From Herbinix sp. (GTDB lineage Bacteria; Bacillota; Clostridia; Lachnospirales; Lachnospiraceae), in assembly GCA_028691795.1 (NCBI GenBank), contig JAQUYQ010000015.1, positions 1-35,256 of the forward strand: a DNA stretch of 35,256 nucleotides, in the 5' to 3' direction. The notes below the pieces were generated by a model that was not told where the DNA came from, made no database searches, and saw only the letters and a list, made by a program, of their open reading frames with translations. Shown here piece by piece: positions 7,925 through 16,699 of this stretch (the first letter of the stretch is position 1; the number at the start of each line of letters is the position of its first letter). The position numbers were made by a program, and so were the translations under genes.

Positions 7925-8494
7925 ATGAATGATAAGGTTTCTATATTACAAGAGATATCGTATATGTTGCTGCAAGGAAATAGGAAGCAGGCAAAAGAGA
8001 TAATTCAAAATCAATATCCTTTTCAAAAACAAGAAATCTTTCACCGGCAATATACGATAAGGCAGAAGATGAAGGTTTTTCGAAAAGATGGATTTATTGA
8101 TAGATATTCTGGAAATAGGTTGGTTAATCCAGGCATATTGAAGATATATTCTACATATTTTCCGGAACAATTTCCTTATCATAAAAATGGAAAAATGACT
8201 GAGGGACACATTGCATATTGGGAGATGTTTCCCACAATTGATCATGTTATTCCAATCGCTGTTGGTGGAGTAGATAATGAAAGTAATTGGGTAACAACAT
8301 CAATGCTTAACAACTCAATTAAATCTAATTGGACATTAGAACAGCTCAAGTGGGCTTTACTAGAGCCTGGTCATTTTGATGATTGGGATGGACTTACCGG
8401 TGATTTCATAAGGCATGTTGAGAGGGATAAAGTCTTATTAGCTGATCGGTATATAAAGAATTGGTATTTGGCATCAAAGGATATAATGAAATGA
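7925..8494 (+). CDS. HNH endonuclease family protein
   Basis: A 189-residue protein. Residues 58-69 (FIDRYSGNRLVN) take the place where many relatives have a CxxCG zinc knuckle; cysteines are absent here. The core is TIDHVIPIAVGG (104-115), with the catalytic Asp106/His107 pair, then NWVTTSMLNNSIKSN (121-135) giving the Asn of the HNH motif; WTLEQLKWALLEPG and WDGL follow as in a widespread bacterial family. It would cut or nick DNA with a divalent metal. Upstream ATGs at 7917 and 7920 run into a stop at once, so 7925 is the start, with AAAGG about 10 bases before it. Its place in the RM island suggests a restriction or defence role; its substrate is unknown. Confidence 0.82.
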   Translation: MNDKVSILQEISYMLLQGNRKQAKEIIQNQYPFQKQEIFHRQYTIRQKMKVFRKDGFIDRYSGNRLVNPGILKIYSTYFPEQFPYHKNGKMTEGHIAYWEMFPTIDHVIPIAVGGVDNESNWVTTSMLNNSIKSNWTLEQLKWALLEPGHFDDWDGLTGDFIRHVERDKVLLADRYIKNWYLASKDIMK

Positions 8495-8521
8495 TACAAT
8501 GAAGTTTAAAAAGGAGATATT

Positions 8522-8891
8522 ATGGCATCGCTATACTTAACAGATATCTTATATGAATGACACGATAACATATTCTGAATGGCATACAGCGCTCTATTAT
8601 ATAAATGCCATCTATCTGATTGTTGATAGAAATAATGGAAAGCAATACGTTGGTAGCGCATATGGTAAAGATGGATTATTGGGTAGGTGGGCTATTTACG
8701 TAACAACCGGACATGGTAACAATAAGCTTATGAAGGAAGTTGTCTGTAATTATCCAGACAGATACAAAGAGTTTTAATTCTCTATCCTACAGATTCTTCC
8801 AAAGAATTTGACTGATGATGAGATAATAAAAATTGAATCATTATATAAGAAAAAATTAATGACGAAAGAATTTGGAATGAATGATAATTAA
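8522..8891 (+). pseudogene. GIY-YIG nuclease family gene, broken
   Basis: A GIY-YIG-type core is clear: AIYLIVDRNNGKQYVGSAYG followed by LLGRW and TTGHGNNKLMKE. The frame is damaged twice. First, the ATG with the good AAGGAG site (8522) opens a frame that stops after 12 residues, and the nuclease frame (ATG 8553) is shifted by one base and lacks the usual N-terminal region. Second, TAA at 8775-8777 interrupts the frame after NYPDRYKEF, but the same frame goes on with FSILQILPKNLTDDEIIKIE to TAA 8889-8891; relatives usually read a glutamine at the stop, so CAA to TAA is the likely change. The intact part would be 74 residues. It is probably a recent pseudogene of a family commonly seen with RM and HNH genes. 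Confidence 0.75.
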
Positions 8892-8923
8892 ATGTAAACG
8901 GGACTTAGCAGGGGGGAAATACT

Positions 8924-11900
8924 ATGCCATTCACAGAAGAAACTTTTGAACAAGCATTAATAGAAGAATTTGAGTCTAAAGGATACCATCATCTATACGC
9001 TCCCAATATTGCGAGAGATTACCACCAAGTAATATTGGAAGAATACTTCTATGAAGCAATGTTTAAGATTAATCCAGCAATTACAGCTGAAATAGCAGAA
9101 GAAGCTTATAAGCAAATACGTAATATAGGCTTAGTTAAGCTTGCGGATATTAATCAGGCTTTTCATAAGTTTCTTATTGAAGGTGTACCGATACCTTACA
9201 GATCAGGATATGAGAACAGGACATTCCAGGTAAAGTTGGTTGATTTTGATGCCCCTAAAAATAATCAATTTCATGTAGTAAATCAATTTACCGTAATTGA
9301 ATATAAGAATAAAAGACCGGATATTTTGATATTCATTAACGGTATTCCTTTGGTATTATTCGAGTTAAAAAGTGCTGTTTCAGAAGAGGCAACAATGGAA
9401 TACGCCTATAATCAGGTGAAGAATTATCAGAAGGATATTCCGACCTTATTTCACTACAATGCATTTAATGTAATCTCCGATGGCGTGAATGCAAGCATGG
9501 GAACAATTACAGCTGATTACACCAGATATATGACTTGGAAATCAAAAGATGGTGAACCCCCGGTGAAGGATTTTAGTCCTATCAGTGTATTAATGGAAGG
9601 GGTATTTAAGAAGGAACGGTTACTCGATATCATCCGTAATTTCATCGTATATCAGGATATCAAAGGGAATACAGTCAAGATCGTAGCTGGATATCATCAG
9701 TACTTTGCGGTTAGAAAAGCGGTTGAAAGAACAAAACTTGCTTTACAGAAGAATGATAAAAAAGTAGGTGTTGTATGGCATACACAGGGAAGTGGGAAAA
9801 GCTTTTCTATGGTTTTCTATACAGGGCTGATTGTTAGTGATCCGGAGTTTAGTAATCCCACCATTGTTGTGTTAACAGACCGTAATGACCTGGATAGTCA
9901 GTTATTTAATACATTTGCTGCTTGTTCCAAGCTACTATTAAGACAGGAACCAAAACAAGCTCAAGATAGAAGCAATTTAAAAGAGTTATTAAGCGTCAAT
10001 GCCGGAGGGATTGTATTTACAACGATTCAGAAGTTTGAGGAAAGTCCGGAGATATTAACTGACCGGAAAAATGTTATATTTATCGCAGATGAGGCACATC
10101 GATCCCAATATGGTTTGGATGCAAAGTTAGACCGTACTACTGGTGAATGGAAGTACGGATATGCTAAAAATATGCGTGATGCTTTACCAAATGCAACCTT
10201 TATCGGATTTACCGGAACCCCGATTGATAAGGATGATAAGTCTACCATTGAAACTTTTGGTGATTATATTGATGTATATGATATGACCCAGGCAGTAGAG
10301 GACGGTGCAACCGTACCAATCTATTATGAAAACAGAACTGCTAAACTGAAATTAGATGAGGATATATTAAAGCAAATAGATGATGAGTACAGTAAAATGA
10401 GTGGAGAGACAACCGAACTCATTATAGAGAAATCAAAAAAAGACTTGTCTAAGTTTGAAACCATCATCGGTTCCAAGCAAAGACTTGATATGCTGGCAAA
10501 TGATATCATAGCTCATTATGAGGACAGAAAATACGTATTATCAGGAAAAGCAATGATTGTATGTATGTCACGTAAAATAGCGATTGATTTATATAAGATG
10601 CTTTTAATTAAGCGACCTGATTGGGATAAAAAGGTAAAAGTAGTCCTTACGGAAAGTAACAAAGATGATGAATCCTGGCATGATATTATAGGCAATAAGG
10701 AATATCGGAAGGAGCTTGCTTACGAGTTCAAAGATGAGAAAAGTGATTTCAAGATAGCAATTGTTGTAGATATGTGGCTTACTGGATTTGATGTACCGTC
10801 TATGGCAACGATGTATATTGATAAACCAATGAAAGGTCACAATCTTATGCAGGCGATTGCAAGAGTTAATCGTGTGTATAAAGATAAGGAAGCCGGATTA
10901 ATTGTCGATTATATTGGTATGGCTGCAGAGCTCAAATCAGCATTAAACCAGTATACCAACAGAGATAAAGACAAAGTGCCAGATCTTACTAAGGCTCTAC
11001 AAATAGCCTTAGAAAAGTTAGAAATCATGAGAGACTTTTTCTATGGGTTTGATTATACTTCATTTTTCGGAGAGTCGAATAGGGATAGACTTGATATTCT
11101 TCTGAAAGGTGTGAACTTTGTTCTAGGAATTGAAGTGGAAGAAAAGAAAATCTTTATTCGAGAAGCTACTGCTCTTAGCCAGGCAGAAACATTATGTAGA
11201 AGCCTTCTATCCGATGACCTTAAAAAAGAAATAGAGTATTTCAAGGGAGTTAAAGCTGGTGTATGTAAAGTGACGACCGGTACTGGATTAACAGCTAATG
11301 AAGTTAACTCACGCATAGAAGCAATTTTAGAACAAGCAATACAACAGGATGGAGTTGTAAATGTATTTATCGCTGCAGGGAAGAAAAATCCGGAAATATC
11401 AATTCTTTCTGATGAATATATGAAGAGCATTCGTAATATGAAACATAAGAATATAGCTGCTGAGTTACTAAGAAAATTATTAGAAGACAATATCAAGGTA
11501 ATGAGTAGAACAGGAGTTGTTCAGGCTGAGTTATTCTCCAAAAAAATTAAGGCACTGCTAAAGCAATACAATAATCGACTGATTACAAGTGCAGAAGTGA
11601 TAGAAGAACTATTAAACTTGTCAAATGAAATGGTTACATCATATAATGCCGGTGATGAGAAGGGACTTTCTGTTGAGGAGTATGCATTTTACAATGCACT
11701 AGCAGCTGATCCCAAAGTGTTAGAAGAGATGCAGGATTCTGTATTGGTTGACATGGCTCATGAACTTACGGATATGATACGGAAAAACCGTACGGTTGAT
11801 TGGGATAAGAAAGAGTCCGCCAGAGCTGCAATGAGGAGCATGGTAAAACGATTACTCAGGAAGTATAAGTACCCACCAGAAAAGGCACAGGGTGCGGTGG

Positions 11901-11950
11901 ATATAGTAATCAAGCAGGCAGAGCTGATGAGTAATAACATGGAGGTATAG
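8924..11950 (+). CDS. hsdR: Type I restriction-modification system, restriction/translocase subunit R
   Basis: A full-length 1008-residue protein. The N-terminal nuclease has the PD-(D/E)xK pattern: Asp133 (RPDILIF), Glu147 and Lys149 (FELKS). The superfamily 2 translocase motor follows: TQGSGKS (287-293, Walker A), DEAH (389-392, motif II), FTGTP (429-433, motif III) and the late helicase motif QAIARVNRVY (about 640-650). A C-terminal helical region that binds the methylase completes it. It translocates unmethylated DNA past the complex and cuts at a distance, using ATP. A strong AGGGGGG site is 8 bases before the ATG. It is separated from hsdS by about 2.97 kb of cargo genes and followed directly by a small coupled gene. 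Confidence 0.96.
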   Translation: MPFTEETFEQALIEEFESKGYHHLYAPNIARDYHQVILEEYFYEAMFKINPAITAEIAEEAYKQIRNIGLVKLADINQAFHKFLIEGVPIPYRSGYENRTFQVKLVDFDAPKNNQFHVVNQFTVIEYKNKRPDILIFINGIPLVLFELKSAVSEEATMEYAYNQVKNYQKDIPTLFHYNAFNVISDGVNASMGTITADYTRYMTWKSKDGEPPVKDFSPISVLMEGVFKKERLLDIIRNFIVYQDIKGNTVKIVAGYHQYFAVRKAVERTKLALQKNDKKVGVVWHTQGSGKSFSMVFYTGLIVSDPEFSNPTIVVLTDRNDLDSQLFNTFAACSKLLLRQEPKQAQDRSNLKELLSVNAGGIVFTTIQKFEESPEILTDRKNVIFIADEAHRSQYGLDAKLDRTTGEWKYGYAKNMRDALPNATFIGFTGTPIDKDDKSTIETFGDYIDVYDMTQAVEDGATVPIYYENRTAKLKLDEDILKQIDDEYSKMSGETTELIIEKSKKDLSKFETIIGSKQRLDMLANDIIAHYEDRKYVLSGKAMIVCMSRKIAIDLYKMLLIKRPDWDKKVKVVLTESNKDDESWHDIIGNKEYRKELAYEFKDEKSDFKIAIVVDMWLTGFDVPSMATMYIDKPMKGHNLMQAIARVNRVYKDKEAGLIVDYIGMAAELKSALNQYTNRDKDKVPDLTKALQIALEKLEIMRDFFYGFDYTSFFGESNRDRLDILLKGVNFVLGIEVEEKKIFIREATALSQAETLCRSLLSDDLKKEIEYFKGVKAGVCKVTTGTGLTANEVNSRIEAILEQAIQQDGVVNVFIAAGKKNPEISILSDEYMKSIRNMKHKNIAAELLRKLLEDNIKVMSRTGVVQAELFSKKIKALLKQYNNRLITSAEVIEELLNLSNEMVTSYNAGDEKGLSVEEYAFYNALAADPKVLEEMQDSVLVDMAHELTDMIRKNRTVDWDKKESARAAMRSMVKRLLRKYKYPPEKAQGAVDIVIKQAELMSNNMEV

Positions 11951-11953
11951 ATT

Positions 11954-12118
11954 GTGGGACAACTAAAAGATCCTTATGGTATTGCTTATGATATAAGTAA
12001 TCGAAAGTGGTCTGCAGCACAATATGCTATAAAAGTAACATCAACAACTAATGTCGATGATGTAATGGATTTGATTAAACAAAGTTATAAAGTAAATGTA
12101 CAAGATGGAAAACAGTAA
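11954..12118 (+). CDS. Small 54-residue protein coupled to hsdR
   Basis: A GTG-start frame (GTG 11954, TAA 12116-12118) encodes 54 residues beginning MGQLKDPYGIAYDISNRKWS and ending in VNVQDGKQ. It begins 3 bases after the hsdR stop, and GGAGG (11941-11945), inside the last hsdR codons, lies 8 bases before the GTG, so translation is very likely coupled. It has no membrane segment and no cysteines. I do not recognise the family. Position suggests a small partner or regulator of the restriction complex, but nothing in the sequence proves that. Confidence 0.6.
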   Translation: MGQLKDPYGIAYDISNRKWSAAQYAIKVTSTTNVDDVMDLIKQSYKVNVQDGKQ

Positions 12119-12222
12119 ATACCGGGAGAATTACGTAATAAGCAGATAAAATCCGGGAGATATTTTGGACAGGTGGTATTGTTATTAATGAGTGTAGCTT
12201 AAAGCAAGCAAAGGGAGTGTAA

Positions 12223-13467
12223 ATGAAAAATAATAAAAAAAGAATAAAGGTACCTAGAAGAGGAATAGTAACTGTAATGATTATTGCATGCATTTTTTCG
12301 GTGTGCAAAACAATGCCATTTGTTGTTCAGGCAAAGAGCCTAAGCTCAGTTTATACAATTACCACAACAAGTAAGCCCTGTGATAAATCAGCTAATTATA
12401 CTACTTATAATAAGTACACCAGGTACTACTATACGATTACGTCCTACTTAAAAAAATTAGAAAATACAGGTGGTGGCACCCTGATATTAGAAAAAGGTGT
12501 CTATAAAATTACGAATACACTTTATATTCCTGCTAATGTTACAATTAAATTAAAAGATGGAGTAAAGATTGTTAAGGGAACAAAGACGGGAACGAGTAAG
12601 TTTGGAGCTTCTCATTCTATTTTTCAAATGTGTTCCAACAGTAACAGTGTTAAGAAGGGTGCCTATCGTAAGTATAATGGGGAATCCAATATAGCAATCG
12701 TTGGTGAGGGAAAAGCCGAAATAGATTTGAATTATGATGTAGATACCGTTGGTATTATGATGTGTCATAATAGCAGTATCACAATTAGCAACATAATATT
12801 TAGCAATATGTATAGTGGGCATTTTATTGAACTAGATGCATCTAAAGATGTAACGATTACAAAGTGCACTTTTCAGAATCATAAGGATTCTCCAAATAAT
12901 AATAAAGAAGCAATCAATTTAGACACACCAGATAAGGTTACGAATGGTTTTCATGCAGAATGGTCTTCTTATGATAAGACACCAAATAAAAATATTACAA
13001 TCTCCGATTGTACCTTTGAAGATTTGGAACGTGCAATAGGAACACATAAGTACTCAGAAAATAAGTTACATGAGAATGTTCAAATCTTAAATAATGTAAT
13101 AAGCAATTGTGATCAAGATGCAATACGTGTAATGAACTGGGAGAAACCTGTTATCAAAGGAAACATAATTAGTAATGTAGCGGATAAAAAAGCTGGTATG
13201 AGAGCAATATTAATGAGTGGGGTTATCGATCCTCAGATTTCAGAGAATGTATTCAAAAAGGTATCTCGACCGATACAGATTATACCGTGGAAAAATGATG
13301 GAGATGGCAGTGAATACGATATCATTTATAGCGTAATCAGTACAGAATGTATCGAGCTCATGAAAAACAATGTGTTAGAAGAATGTGATGAGAATTTTAT
13401 TCGCTATAATAAAACATATAATGAATATAAGGAAAACACGGAGAAAATACCAGTAGGTATTAATTAA
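12223..13467 (+). CDS. Secreted right-handed beta-helix (pectate-lyase-fold) protein
   Basis: A 414-residue protein with a Sec signal peptide: basic start MKNNKKRIKVPRRG, hydrophobic stretch to about residue 36, and probable cleavage after VQA. The mature part begins with the classic segment GGGTLILEKGVYKITNTLYIP (about 84-105) found at the first coil of pectate-lyase-like folds, then repeats of the NITISDCTFEDL, VQILNNVISNC and PVIKGNIISNV type that stack into a parallel beta-helix. Such proteins bind or cleave polysaccharides outside the cell; the exact activity cannot be told, and no calcium-binding catalytic set was identified. A GGGAG site precedes the ATG. It stands alone between the RM island and the chemoreceptor gene. 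Confidence 0.8.
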   Translation: MKNNKKRIKVPRRGIVTVMIIACIFSVCKTMPFVVQAKSLSSVYTITTTSKPCDKSANYTTYNKYTRYYYTITSYLKKLENTGGGTLILEKGVYKITNTLYIPANVTIKLKDGVKIVKGTKTGTSKFGASHSIFQMCSNSNSVKKGAYRKYNGESNIAIVGEGKAEIDLNYDVDTVGIMMCHNSSITISNIIFSNMYSGHFIELDASKDVTITKCTFQNHKDSPNNNKEAINLDTPDKVTNGFHAEWSSYDKTPNKNITISDCTFEDLERAIGTHKYSENKLHENVQILNNVISNCDQDAIRVMNWEKPVIKGNIISNVADKKAGMRAILMSGVIDPQISENVFKKVSRPIQIIPWKNDGDGSEYDIIYSVISTECIELMKNNVLEECDENFIRYNKTYNEYKENTEKIPVGIN

Positions 13468-13578
13468 TCGATAGAAGGCAACCATGGAATCAGATTGCAT
13501 CAGCTATTCCATCTTTGCATGGTATGATCTCCAACCCCCCAATGATTGTAAAATTGTGAAATAATTGTCGAATTTTAA

Positions 13579-13607
13579 TTGATTTTGCTACCAATTGTAG
13601 ATATACT
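13579..13607 (+). promoter_or_regulatory. SigmaA-type promoter for the chemoreceptor gene
   Basis: TTGATT (13579-13584), a 17-base spacer and TATACT (13602-13607), 54 bases before the start codon. The spacer contains one arm of an inverted repeat. Confidence 0.55.
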
Positions 13608-13651
13608 AAATATGTAAACATTCGGTCTGGTAAAGCTTAAACTACAATTGG
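13591..13651. repeat. 10-bp inverted repeat around the chemoreceptor transcription start
   Basis: CCAATTGTAG (13591-13600) and CTACAATTGG (13642-13651) are exact inverse copies. The left arm lies between the -35 and -10 boxes and the right arm runs into the ribosome site before the gene at 13661. A third, imperfect relative, CCCCCAATGATTGTA, is at 13536-13550. The layout fits binding sites for a regulator rather than an RNA hairpin, since the left arm would not be transcribed. Confidence 0.45.
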
Positions 13652-13660
13652 GGGTAAACT

Positions 13661-14953
13661 ATGTTCAGGAAAAATCAAAATGTCATTGTAGAAGAAACAG
13701 AAGGTAAATTGAGAGAGAGTCTAACAGCCATTGAGCTACGGTGTACTTCAGCAGAAACATGCAATAAGGAATTATTAAAAAGTACCAATGAGTTACTTCA
13801 GTTTATGACAAGCCTAGATTATGTTAAAAAGATGATTGAAGATGCAGGTCAGCAAACAGAGCTTGTGGAAACTGTAGCAGCAAGCAGTGAAGAATTGAGT
13901 GCGTCGACGGAAGACATCTCTAATTACGTCCAGGAATCAAATAAGACGATAAGTGACACAATGATTGAGACCGGAAACAGCTTAAGTAAAATAGACCATA
14001 CCTTTGAAACCATTGAAAACAATATGAACCAAATACTATTAGCGAAGAATACAATGGATGAAGTGAATTTAGAGACAGGTAAAATAAATGACATTGTAAA
14101 TGTAATTAAAGGAATTGCAAATCAGACAAATCTTCTTGCACTCAATGCATCCATAGAAGCTGCCAGATCTGGGGAACATGGAAAAGGGTTTGCTGTTGTA
14201 GCCGACGAGATTAAAAAGCTTTCTCATAACGTAACGAAAGAAGTAGACCTTATTCAAGAAATGGTGAACAGACTAAATTCTAAAATCACAGATGCATCAA
14301 TGGAAATACATAATGTAATAAATTCATTCCAGAGCTGCAAAATATTAATTGATGACGCCACCTCCGGAATTAAAGATATTAAAGGTGCGATGAATTCAGT
14401 GGGAGACAGTTTTTCTGAAATCTCAGCAAATATACAGGAACAAACGGCCGCAACAGAAGAAATGTCCTCTAGTTTAATGGTTATTAACGAAAAGTCGGCT
14501 GGGTTGAAAAAGGAAGCGGGCAGAACGGGACAAGCTTATTATGACATATCTCAAAGAATCGATCATATGCGGATGAACGCAGTTAGCAAATCTAACAGCA
14601 TCGATAGTGCAACTATGATAGAACTAACGATTACCGACCATCTAATGTGGAAATGGAAAGTTTATAATATGCTCCTCGGGTATAATCAAATTAATATAGA
14701 TACCGTAGGAGACCATATCGACTGCAGACTTGGTAAATGGTTAAAAACGCTGGATAGTAGCAATGAAAAGGTGACTGAAATACTTACAAAGATGGAGGCA
14801 CCTCATTGTAAAACACACGAATCAGCCAGAGATGCTGTCTCTGCCTATAATAATAACGATATCAGAAAGGCAGAGCAGTGTATCAAAGATATTGAAGAAC
14901 ATTCATTGACGGTAGTGGAATGTTTAAACAACCTGAAGAAAGTTCTTATATAG
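13661..14953 (+). CDS. Soluble methyl-accepting chemotaxis protein with C-terminal zinc-binding CZB domain
   Basis: A 430-residue protein without membrane segments or periplasmic sensor. Residues 60-300 form the signalling coiled coil; its hairpin tip is [20 protein letters not shown] followed by [19 protein letters not shown], the part that binds CheA and CheW. The Glu/Gln-rich stretches ([26 protein letters not shown]) are the methylation regions. Residues about 325-430 are a CZB domain: [19 protein letters not shown] and PHCKTHES supply the His/Cys zinc ligands. CZB receptors sense zinc or oxidants such as hypochlorous acid by changing the Cys-zinc bond; this is known for the family, not shown here. 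GGGGG precedes the ATG. Confidence 0.92.
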   Translation: MFRKNQNVIVEETEGKLRESLTAIELRCTSAETCNKELLKSTNELLQFMTSLDYVKKMIEDAGQQTELVETVAASSEELSASTEDISNYVQESNKTISDTMIETGNSLSKIDHTFETIENNMNQILLAKNTMDEVNLETGKINDIVNVIKGIANQTNLLALNASIEAARSGEHGKGFAVVADEIKKLSHNVTKEVDLIQEMVNRLNSKITDASMEIHNVINSFQSCKILIDDATSGIKDIKGAMNSVGDSFSEISANIQEQTAATEEMSSSLMVINEKSAGLKKEAGRTGQAYYDISQRIDHMRMNAVSKSNSIDSATMIELTITDHLMWKWKVYNMLLGYNQINIDTVGDHIDCRLGKWLKTLDSSNEKVTEILTKMEAPHCKTHESARDAVSAYNNNDIRKAEQCIKDIEEHSLTVVECLNNLKKVLI

Positions 14954-15113
14954 ATTCTAATCATCGTAGTAAATGAATGTAGATTATCATCCAAGAGTAA
15001 CATGGCATTTTTGAGTCCGGGCAGGCAAGGAATTCGTGTGGAATATCACAAAGTGACATCTTTCCTATTGATGTGCACATATAATATATTAACTTACGGC
15101 CGGAGATAGTGAA

Positions 15114-16481
15114 ATGCATTATAATAGTTATGATGAGATGAGGTTGAATATATTTGATCAGGCGACTAACGGCACTACGCGCTATCTTAATCCCAGGGAT
15201 ATTGTAATCCCACAGGGATATACGATAGAAGTATTTGCAGAGCGTTTAAATACTCCAAGCAGTATCCTTTTTACGGAGGATGGAGATATATTTATCGCTG
15301 ATACCGGATACATATCCAGAAATCCGGCAGTATATCGTCTGGAAAATGGCAGGATTGAAGTGGTAGCCGATCAATTTAATGTTCCGCTGACAGGGATAAA
15401 TTATAGGGATGGTAAAATTTATGTGTCGCATAAAGGAGCTATTACGGTGATATATCGGGATGGTGAAAGACAGGATATAATTACCGGACTTCCCAGTAAC
15501 GGAGATTATAGTAATAGCAGAGTGGCATTCGGACAAGATAATAAAATGTACTTTGGCCAAGGGACAACGACGAATTCCGGAGTCGTTGGCTTAGATAATC
15601 TTTGGGTAACGGAGCGGCCTTTTTTACACGACTTTCCGGGATCATATATCATGCTCAATGGACAGAATTTTGAGACCGTTAATATGCTGTTAAGTGAAAC
15701 AGATGAAATCACTTTTACAGGTGCATTTTCACCTTATGGGGTACCAAATCAACCTTATGAGACAAGGAAAGGTATCGTGAGAGCATCCGGTAGTATTCTT
15801 AGGTCAAAACTAAACGGAGAAGATCTGGAGTTGGTTGCCTGGGGGCTAAGAAGCCCCTCCTATCTTAAATTTGATGCAGGGAATCGATTATTCGCATCAA
15901 ATAATGGATGTGACCTTAGAGGCAGCCGGCCGATTGCCAACGCTCCGGATGAATTCCAAATTATTATGCCAGGAATGTGGTATGGATGGCCGGATTATGT
16001 AGGAGGAGAGCCGGTTACTCTCACTAGATTTAAGCCAGATGGTGGAAGGCAGCCGGAGTTTTTACTTACGAATCATCCAAATATTCCTCCAAGGCCTTTC
16101 GCGGTGTTTCCGCCGGATTCTACGATTATCGGTTTTGATTTTAATCCATACAGATCATTTGGCCAGGTTGGTGATGTTTACATTGCTGAATTTGGTATTA
16201 TCAGACCGTTTACCTATGGAAGCCTGGAGCCTCAGTTTACCGGGATAGGACATAGAGTTTCTAAGATTGACATTAATACCGGAGGGGTGACCACCTTCGC
16301 TATAAACCGTTCGGGATTTTCATCTACCCTAACAAGGGAAGGAGGTTTCGGAAGACCTTCGGATGTTGCATTCGGGCCTGATGGGGCACTTTATATTGTA
16401 GATATGGGAATAAGTTCCTTAGATGATCCCAATTCATTCTTGCCGAACTCAGGTGTTATATGGAAAATAATTAAAAACTAA
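15114..16481 (+). CDS. Sorbosone/glucose-dehydrogenase-like beta-propeller protein
   Basis: A 455-residue protein built of repeated blades such as TPSSILFTEDGDIFIADTGY, NSRVAFGQDNKMYFGQG, SYLKFDAGNRLFASNNGCD and RPSDVAFGPDGALYIVDMG, typical of NHL and PQQ-sugar-dehydrogenase-type propellers. The order (IPQGYTIEVFAERLNTPSS at about 33-51, GMWYGWPDY at about 290-298, GVIWKI at the end) matches the L-sorbosone dehydrogenase family. There is no signal peptide, unlike most relatives, which act outside the cytoplasm with PQQ. Whether this one binds PQQ or any sugar is unknown. The start follows GGAGA at about 8 bases. It stands alone; a terminator candidate lies 150 bases later. Confidence 0.75.
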   Translation: MHYNSYDEMRLNIFDQATNGTTRYLNPRDIVIPQGYTIEVFAERLNTPSSILFTEDGDIFIADTGYISRNPAVYRLENGRIEVVADQFNVPLTGINYRDGKIYVSHKGAITVIYRDGERQDIITGLPSNGDYSNSRVAFGQDNKMYFGQGTTTNSGVVGLDNLWVTERPFLHDFPGSYIMLNGQNFETVNMLLSETDEITFTGAFSPYGVPNQPYETRKGIVRASGSILRSKLNGEDLELVAWGLRSPSYLKFDAGNRLFASNNGCDLRGSRPIANAPDEFQIIMPGMWYGWPDYVGGEPVTLTRFKPDGGRQPEFLLTNHPNIPPRPFAVFPPDSTIIGFDFNPYRSFGQVGDVYIAEFGIIRPFTYGSLEPQFTGIGHRVSKIDINTGGVTTFAINRSGFSSTLTREGGFGRPSDVAFGPDGALYIVDMGISSLDDPNSFLPNSGVIWKIIKN

Positions 16482-16628
16482 TAATATAGAGTAGAAAGTG
16501 GCGCCTACAACTTTTGGTTTGTTCAAGATTTGTCTCCTTTAAAGATTTTAATGAGAATACTTATTGGCACCTTTTCATTTGGTTTTCTAAATACATACCA
16601 TTTTCCATTCTATTAATGAATATATAAA

Positions 16629-16694
16629 GAAAGAGTTCCAACGTTGTTAGGGGAAAGAGTTGTATAAAAACCAAACACAAGAGGAACTCTTTTT
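16629..16694 (+). terminator. Terminator-like inverted repeat
   Basis: AAAGAGTTCC (16630-16639) pairs with GGAACTCTTT (16683-16692), and T's run to 16694. The loop of 43 bases is long. It may end the transcript of the propeller gene or belong to the edge of the decayed insertion sequence that follows. Confidence 0.45.
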
Positions 16695-16699
16695 ATCTT

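Noticed and set aside
2910-12118. RM island as a site-specific insertion at tRNA-Lys
   Set aside because: No integrase gene and no repeat of the tRNA 3' end were found on the far side of the island.
13536-13654. RNA hairpin hiding the chemoreceptor ribosome site (CCCCCAAT with ATTGGGGG)
   Set aside because: The left arm lies upstream of the best promoter (13579-13607), so it would not be in the transcript.
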